Positions 59,794 through 64,000 of a stretch of 64,000 nt of DNA are shown here, one piece after another (position 1 is the first letter of the stretch; each line of letters starts with the position of its first letter). The DNA lies in contig NZ_JANHLK010000017.1 of assembly GCF_028682635.1 (NCBI RefSeq), forward strand, positions 62,001 through 126,000, read 5' to 3'. The stretch is from Pseudomonas putida. GTDB taxonomy: Bacteria > Pseudomonadota > Gammaproteobacteria > Pseudomonadales > Pseudomonadaceae. The translations under genes were made by a program, and so were the position numbers. Below the pieces are notes generated by a model that was given only the letters and a program-made list of their open reading frames with translations, was not told where the DNA came from and ran no database searches.

Positions 59794-60270
59794 ACCCAGA
59801 CGTTCATGCCACTCGGCGATGGACTCCTCGGGATAAACATCAAACTGTTTATCCCCCGGCCGCACCTCGGCTTCCACCCAGGGCGCCCTGGAACTGAGCA
59901 TCAAGTGCGTATGCTCCGGCGGCACCGGCAGCGGTGTATCGATGGCCGACGCAAACGGATGGATCAACTCGGGCCATTCAGGGCTGAACAACCACAACCC
60001 CGAACCGCAGACCGAGCAAAAATGCCGCTCGGCGCTGCTGCGGTGGGCGCGTTTCTCGCCTTCGCCCTTGAACAGGGCATGGTAGATCGCGATGTTCTTG
60101 CGCCCGCGCACTTTGAGACTGTTGGCGTCACCGGCGATGTTGATCGCATAACCGCCACCGCCCTGGGTCTTGCGGCAGATCGAGCAATAGCAGCGCTGGT
60201 ACGGGTAGGGGTGGGCGCTGGTGAGGCTGAACGACACCGCGCCGCAATGGCAGGAACCTTCGAGTTGCAT
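59782..60270 (-). CDS. GFA-family zinc protein
   Basis: A 162-residue member of the glutathione-dependent formaldehyde-activating (GFA/Mss4-like) family. Zinc cysteines: GSCHCGAVSF, RCYCSICRKTQGGGGYA and HFCSVCGSGLWLF. The family's role is usually unknown outside the founding enzyme; formaldehyde-glutathione chemistry should not be assumed. The gene is convergent with and overlaps the end of miaE. Confidence 0.88.
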   Translation of the reverse strand: MQLEGSCHCGAVSFSLTSAHPYPYQRCYCSICRKTQGGGGYAINIAGDANSLKVRGRKNIAIYHALFKGEGEKRAHRSSAERHFCSVCGSGLWLFSPEWPELIHPFASAIDTPLPVPPEHTHLMLSSRAPWVEAEVRPGDKQFDVYPEESIAEWHERLGLSR

Positions 60271-60315
60271 GAGAACCTCCGGCTGTCTTGAGCGAGCTCA
60301 AGACAGCCTAGACCC

Positions 60316-60720
60316 TCAGCGCTCCTCGACAGGCACCAGAATCGCGTCACCGGTCGCCACCAGTTTCAGTTGATCGCCGGTTTGCGCGAACAACTCGGCA
60401 TGGGCGAATACCTGCTTCTTGCCAGCCTTCACCACGCGACCCCGGGCAATGAACACTTCACCGACCGCGGGCGCCAGGCAGTTGACTGAAAAGTGCGATG
60501 CCAATACGTTCCCGGCCACCGTTCCAGCGGCAAAGCCACAGGCCGTATCGAGCAATGCGCCGATCAGCCCGGCATGCAGGAAACCTGCATACTGCGCCAT
60601 GTCAGTTTCGCGAAAAGCCAGGGTGATTTCGGCTTCGCCCGATTCGGCGCGGGTGACCTCGAAGCCGGCCCAGCGGTTGAAAGCTGAGGTTGAATTGATC
60701 TGTTTGAGTGTGTTGAGCAT
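60316..60720 (-). CDS. PaaI-family hotdog thioesterase
   Basis: A 134-residue hotdog-fold acyl-CoA thioesterase from ATG 60718-60720 with GGAGGG upstream (MLNTLKQINSTSAF). Active-site helix: MAQYAGFLHAGLIGALLDTACGFAA, with the catalytic Asp in LLDTACGFA. It ends in LKLVATGDAILVPV. Same strand as the GFA gene, 45 bp apart. Confidence 0.88.
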   Translation of the reverse strand: MLNTLKQINSTSAFNRWAGFEVTRAESGEAEITLAFRETDMAQYAGFLHAGLIGALLDTACGFAAGTVAGNVLASHFSVNCLAPAVGEVFIARGRVVKAGKKQVFAHAELFAQTGDQLKLVATGDAILVPVEER

Positions 60721-60821
60721 CGCGAATCCCTCCGATTGAGGATTGACCATGCACCTCAACTCCGGGGGCGTCATCGACCATTAGCTGGGGTGATGGGCAG
60801 TTGGGTGAGCGGTGAATGGCC

Positions 60822-60847
60822 TGTAGGAGCCGGCTTGCTGGCGATGA
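60822..60847. repeat. Single REP unit
   Basis: One copy of TGTAGGAGCCGGCTTGCTGG with CGATG, in the 172-bp gap between the divergent thioesterase and LysR genes; no inverted partner is present. Confidence 0.75.
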
Positions 60848-60892
60848 ACGATAACGCGGACTCACTGGACGCCCACGATCCACCGGGTCAGC

Positions 60893-61807
60893 ATGGACGC
60901 CTCGAACCCGGACAAGACCCTCATGCGACGTCTACCCTCCCTGGCAGCCCTGCGAACCTTCGAATGCGCCGCCCGCCACGCCCATTTCGGCCGGGCGGCG
61001 GCGGAGCTGTGCGTCACCGACAGCGCCGTCAGCCACCAGATCCGCCAATTGGAAGAACAACTCGGTGTGTCGCTGTTCGTCCGTGAAGGCCGGCAGATTC
61101 GCCCGACCATGGCCGCTGGACGGCTGATGCAAAGCCTGCAGCAAGCCTTCGAGCTGATTGGCGATGCCTGCGACGAGCTACGCGATCCATCGTCCCTGGC
61201 AGTCTTGCGCCTGGCGGTTACCGCGGAACTCGCGCAGAAGTGGTTGATGAGTCGTCTCACGGATTTTTACGCGCGGTATCCGCACATCACCTTGCACCTC
61301 TACGAGCAACCGATCGACGCCACGGCGCCGGGCGAGGACATCGACCTGGCGATCACCTATGGCACGGGTCCCGTGGACAGCAGTGCCTATTTCGTCCGGC
61401 CCTTGCCGGCGTTGCAGTTTTTCCCGGTGTGCAGTCCCGGGCTGTTCAACCAGGGCACCCTGAAAAACCCCAGGGACCTGGCGCGCCACTGCCTGCTGCA
61501 CGACGATCAGGACGGCAAGACCTGGACCGCCTGGCTCACCAGCCATGCCGGTGATCAGCGCCCCGAACGGCAACTGTACTTCGCCCACGCCGGCTTGGCT
61601 CTGGAAGCCGCGGCCCAGGGGCAGGGCGTGGCCATGGGCGATAACCTGACGGCCCAGGAAGATCTGCTCAGCGGTCGCCTGGTCCGTCCTTTCACCTCAA
61701 GCATGACCGCCCTGGGTCAATACGCGCTGGTGTGTGAGCGCGTGCGCCTGGAGCGGCCAGCGGTGACGCAGATGCTGGAATGGTTCAACGATCAATTGGT
61801 CGATTGA
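60893..61807 (+). CDS. LysR-family regulator (GcvA-like)
   Basis: A 304-residue regulator. HTH: AARHAHFGRAAAELCVTDSA and VSHQIRQLEEQLGVSLFV; effector domain with DIDLAITYGTGPVDSSAYFV and LALEAAAQGQGVAMGDNL, the GcvA/AmpR-like pattern. It is followed 100 bp on by aguA and a polyamine-binding protein, both on the same strand, so it may control agmatine/polyamine use. Start at 60893 (MDASNPDKTLMRRLPSLA) or the internal ATG at 60923. Confidence 0.87.
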   Translation: MDASNPDKTLMRRLPSLAALRTFECAARHAHFGRAAAELCVTDSAVSHQIRQLEEQLGVSLFVREGRQIRPTMAAGRLMQSLQQAFELIGDACDELRDPSSLAVLRLAVTAELAQKWLMSRLTDFYARYPHITLHLYEQPIDATAPGEDIDLAITYGTGPVDSSAYFVRPLPALQFFPVCSPGLFNQGTLKNPRDLARHCLLHDDQDGKTWTAWLTSHAGDQRPERQLYFAHAGLALEAAAQGQGVAMGDNLTAQEDLLSGRLVRPFTSSMTALGQYALVCERVRLERPAVTQMLEWFNDQLVD

Positions 61808-61907
61808 TGAGTTGAATTCAAGTATTCCGAAATAATCATCGTTGGCGAGCAGAGGGCCGGCAACCTTAGCCTGTGGTCATTCCAATGCCCACTGATGAGG
61901 TTTGCCC

Positions 61908-63017
61908 ATGGCTCGTTTGCTCGATTCCACGCCTAAATCCGACGGCTTCCGTTTGCCCGGAGAATTCGAAGCCAAGTCCGGCTGCTGGCTCGGCTGGCCG
62001 GAGCGCACTGATGTCTGGCGCAATGGTGCCAAGCCGGCACAGAAAGTCTGGGTGCAGATCGTCAGCGCCATCGCCCAGAGTGAACCGGTCACCGTCTGCG
62101 CCTCGGCCGCGCAATTCGCCACCGCCCGCCGACAATTGCCGCCGCAGGTACGGGTGGTGGAAATGACCTGCAACGACACCTGGTTCCGTGACAGCGGGCC
62201 GTGCTTTGTGGTCAATGACCAGAGCGGCGAAGTGCGCGGCGTCGACTTCGAGTTCAACGCCTACGGCGGCCTCGACGGCGGCTTGTACTACCCCTGGGAC
62301 AAGGACGACCAGATCGCCAGCAAAATCCTCGAAATCGAACGCTTCGATCGCTATCGCGCACCGTTGATTGCCGAACTGGGCGGCATCCAGAGCGACGGCC
62401 AGGGCAGCATCCTCACCACCGAGCAATGCCTGCTCAACCGTAATCGCAACCAGCACCTGGGCAAGGACGAAGTCACTCGCCGCTTGACCGATTACCTCGG
62501 CGCCGAACAGGTCATCTGGCTGCCACGGGGGTGCAAGTTTGACGAAACCGACGGCCACGTCGACGATCTGGCGTGCTTCGTGCGCCCCGGTGAAGTGGTG
62601 TTGCAATGGACCGACAATCGCGACGACCCGCAGTGGGAAATCTACCAGGAGGCCTACGACATCCTGCGCAGTACCCGCGACAGTCGTGGTCGCGAGTTGA
62701 TCGTGCACAGGCTGCCGCAACCGGACGTGCTGGAGTGGACCCTGGAGGAGGCCGAGGGCCTGGATCAGCAGGACAGCACCCATACCCGTCAGGCGGGTAC
62801 GAAAATCTGCGCCTCCTATATCAATTACTACGCCGGTAACACCTCGATCGTGGTACCGCTGTTTGGCGACCGCAATGATCAGGTCGCGCTGGCGACCCTG
62901 GCCGAACTGTTCCCCCGGCACAAGATCGTCGGCATCGAAAACTCCCGGGAAATTCTTCTCGGTGGCGGCAACGTCGCCTGCATCACCATGCCGCAGTACG
63001 CCGGCAAAGGAGTTTAA
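61908..63017 (+). CDS. aguA: Agmatine deiminase
   Basis: A 369-residue enzyme converting agmatine to N-carbamoylputrescine and ammonia. ATG 61908 follows GAGG; the earlier TTG at 61902 is unlikely. Guanidino-group-modifying motifs: TWFRDSGPCFVVND, LDGGLYYPWDKDDQIASKIL, DETDGHVDDLACFV (catalytic His) and the nucleophile Cys in LLGGGNVACITMPQ near the end. First step of the route to putrescine; the next gene encodes a polyamine-binding protein. aguB is probably beyond the window. Confidence 0.95.
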   Translation: MARLLDSTPKSDGFRLPGEFEAKSGCWLGWPERTDVWRNGAKPAQKVWVQIVSAIAQSEPVTVCASAAQFATARRQLPPQVRVVEMTCNDTWFRDSGPCFVVNDQSGEVRGVDFEFNAYGGLDGGLYYPWDKDDQIASKILEIERFDRYRAPLIAELGGIQSDGQGSILTTEQCLLNRNRNQHLGKDEVTRRLTDYLGAEQVIWLPRGCKFDETDGHVDDLACFVRPGEVVLQWTDNRDDPQWEIYQEAYDILRSTRDSRGRELIVHRLPQPDVLEWTLEEAEGLDQQDSTHTRQAGTKICASYINYYAGNTSIVVPLFGDRNDQVALATLAELFPRHKIVGIENSREILLGGGNVACITMPQYAGKGV

Positions 63018-63020
63018 AAA

Positions 63021-64000
63021 ATGCGCCTGCACAAACTGACCCAAGCGTTAATGCTGGTGCTTGCCCCCCTGTGTGTGCAGGCCGCCGACTCCGCCAAACC
63101 GGTGGTAAACCTGTACATCTGGGGCGAGTACCTGGCCCCGGACACGCTGACCAACTTCGAGAAAAAAACCGGTATCCATGTCGTCGCCGATCACTTCGAC
63201 TCCCTGGAAACCGTCGAGACCAAATTGCTCACCGGTCGCAGCGGATATGACCTGGTGTTGACGGCGGGACAGCATCTGTCCCGGGCGATCCAGAGCGGTG
63301 CCATCCAGACCCTGGACAAGCAGCAGATACCGCACTTCGCCGGAGTCGGCGAAGAGTTCCGCCAGCACATGGCGGTGTTCGATCCGGGCAACCGTTATGC
63401 CGGAATCTACGCCTGGGGCACCACTGGCGTGGGATATCAGGAAGAGGCGGTGAAACAGCGCCTGGCCGATGCGCCAACGGACAGCTGGGCCATGCTGTTC
63501 GATCCGGAGGTGGTCTCGAAATTCGCCGATTGCGGGGTCAGCCTGCTCAACGATCCCAATGAAGTGTTCGCTGCCGTGATGAAGTACATGGGCCTGGACA
63601 TCAACCGCCAGAGCCTCGATGACCTGAAACTGGCCGAGCAGCAACTGGCGAAGATCCGCCCGTACATTCGCTACTTCGACAATGACCTGAACATCAGTGA
63701 CCTGGCCAATGGCAATACCTGCGTGGCGATGTCGTGGAATGGCAACGTGGCCATTGCGGCGGGGCAGGCGCAAGCGGCTAGCAAACCGTTTTCGTTGCAG
63801 TACCGGATACCCAGGGAGGGTACGCTGATCTGGTTCGATGCCATGGTCATCCCCAAGGACGCCCCGCACCCCGAGGCAGGGCTGGCCTTGATGGATTACC
63901 TGATGACACCTGAAGTGATCGCGCCGATCACCGACACCATCCACTACGCCAATGCGATCACGGCGGCGGACACCTTGATCGACCCGGCGATCCGCAATGA
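63021..64000 (+). CDS. Polyamine ABC transporter substrate-binding protein (PotF/SpuD-like), 3' end outside window
   Basis: ATG 63021 lies 3 bases after the aguA stop, with AAGGAG inside the end of aguA. The frame stays open to the window end (326 codons). A signal peptide (MRLHKLTQALMLVLAPLCVQ, then AADSAKP) is followed by VVNLYIWGEYLAPDTLTNFE, the PotD/PotF opening, and AGIYAWGTTGVGYQ, VSLLNDPNEVFAAVMKYMG and ISDLANGNTCVAMSWNGNVA. It probably captures agmatine or putrescine in the periplasm. About 40 residues are missing. Confidence 0.92.
   Translation, partial: MRLHKLTQALMLVLAPLCVQAADSAKPVVNLYIWGEYLAPDTLTNFEKKTGIHVVADHFDSLETVETKLLTGRSGYDLVLTAGQHLSRAIQSGAIQTLDKQQIPHFAGVGEEFRQHMAVFDPGNRYAGIYAWGTTGVGYQEEAVKQRLADAPTDSWAMLFDPEVVSKFADCGVSLLNDPNEVFAAVMKYMGLDINRQSLDDLKLAEQQLAKIRPYIRYFDNDLNISDLANGNTCVAMSWNGNVAIAAGQAQAASKPFSLQYRIPREGTLIWFDAMVIPKDAPHPEAGLALMDYLMTPEVIAPITDTIHYANAITAADTLIDPAIRN

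Overview
The window reads as a chromosomal segment of a Pseudomonas of the fluorescens complex. The evidence is GC-rich codon use throughout, the canonical Pseudomonas bkdR/bkdA1-A2-B-lpdV locus, acnB with an 866-residue product, DUF1652 and emfourin/protealysin-type genes, an OprD-family porin, and more than twenty REP palindromes of the types usual in this group (cores GTGGGAGCCAGCCTGCTGGC, GTAGGAGCCGGCTTGCCGGC, GTAGGAGCTGCCGCAGGCTGC). No tRNA, rRNA, CRISPR array, integrase or complete insertion sequence was seen.

Layout. 0-5 kb: end of a DNA alkylation repair gene, a Kef-type K+/H+ antiporter, a protealysin-like M4 peptidase overlapping its emfourin-type inhibitor, an FKBP isomerase and ilvE. 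5.4-11.1 kb: the branched-chain keto-acid dehydrogenase operon with its divergent Lrp-type activator bkdR; with ilvE this gives both the transamination and the oxidative decarboxylation of Val/Leu/Ile. 11.2-13.1 kb: divergent persulfide-dioxygenase-like hydrolase and TauE/SafE exporter. 13.1-20.4 kb: a hexuronate oxidation cluster (mutarotase-like protein, TRAP transporter, lactonase, uronate dehydrogenase, OprD porin); udh and oprD share a near-identical operator at exactly the same distance from their start codons. 20.5-22 kb: a tandem array of REP palindromes that carries repeated copies of the 3' end of copD, next to an internally deleted copD and an intact copC.

22-31.8 kb: reductive pyrimidine catabolism (RutR-like regulator, preA, preT, hydA, NCS1 permease, carbamoyl-amidohydrolase), interrupted by an orphan Rhs-core gene with an AT-rich tail. 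31.8-47.7 kb: a run of heteroaromatic-metabolism genes not recognised as a described pathway: XdhC chaperone, 8-oxoguanine-deaminase-like amidohydrolase, NCS2 purine permease, COG0523 GTPase, UbiX/UbiD pair, two ACMSD-like amidohydrolases (one lacking the HxH metal motif), a LysR regulator, a two-subunit Tat-exported molybdenum hydroxylase, a second LysR and a triple-PAS LuxR regulator. It is the best candidate for an undescribed system.

47.8-64 kb: housekeeping and accessory genes: DUF1652 with a coupled leader ORF, a small lipoprotein, an SDR/phosphotransferase pair, a 2-hydroxyacid dehydrogenase, TetR/tautomerase, a HAAAP amino-acid permease, acnB, DUF1289, a double-Usp protein, miaE, a GFA protein, a thioesterase, and a LysR-aguA-polyamine-binding-protein group cut by the window end. 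Functions come from recognising protein families by eye; no database search was run.
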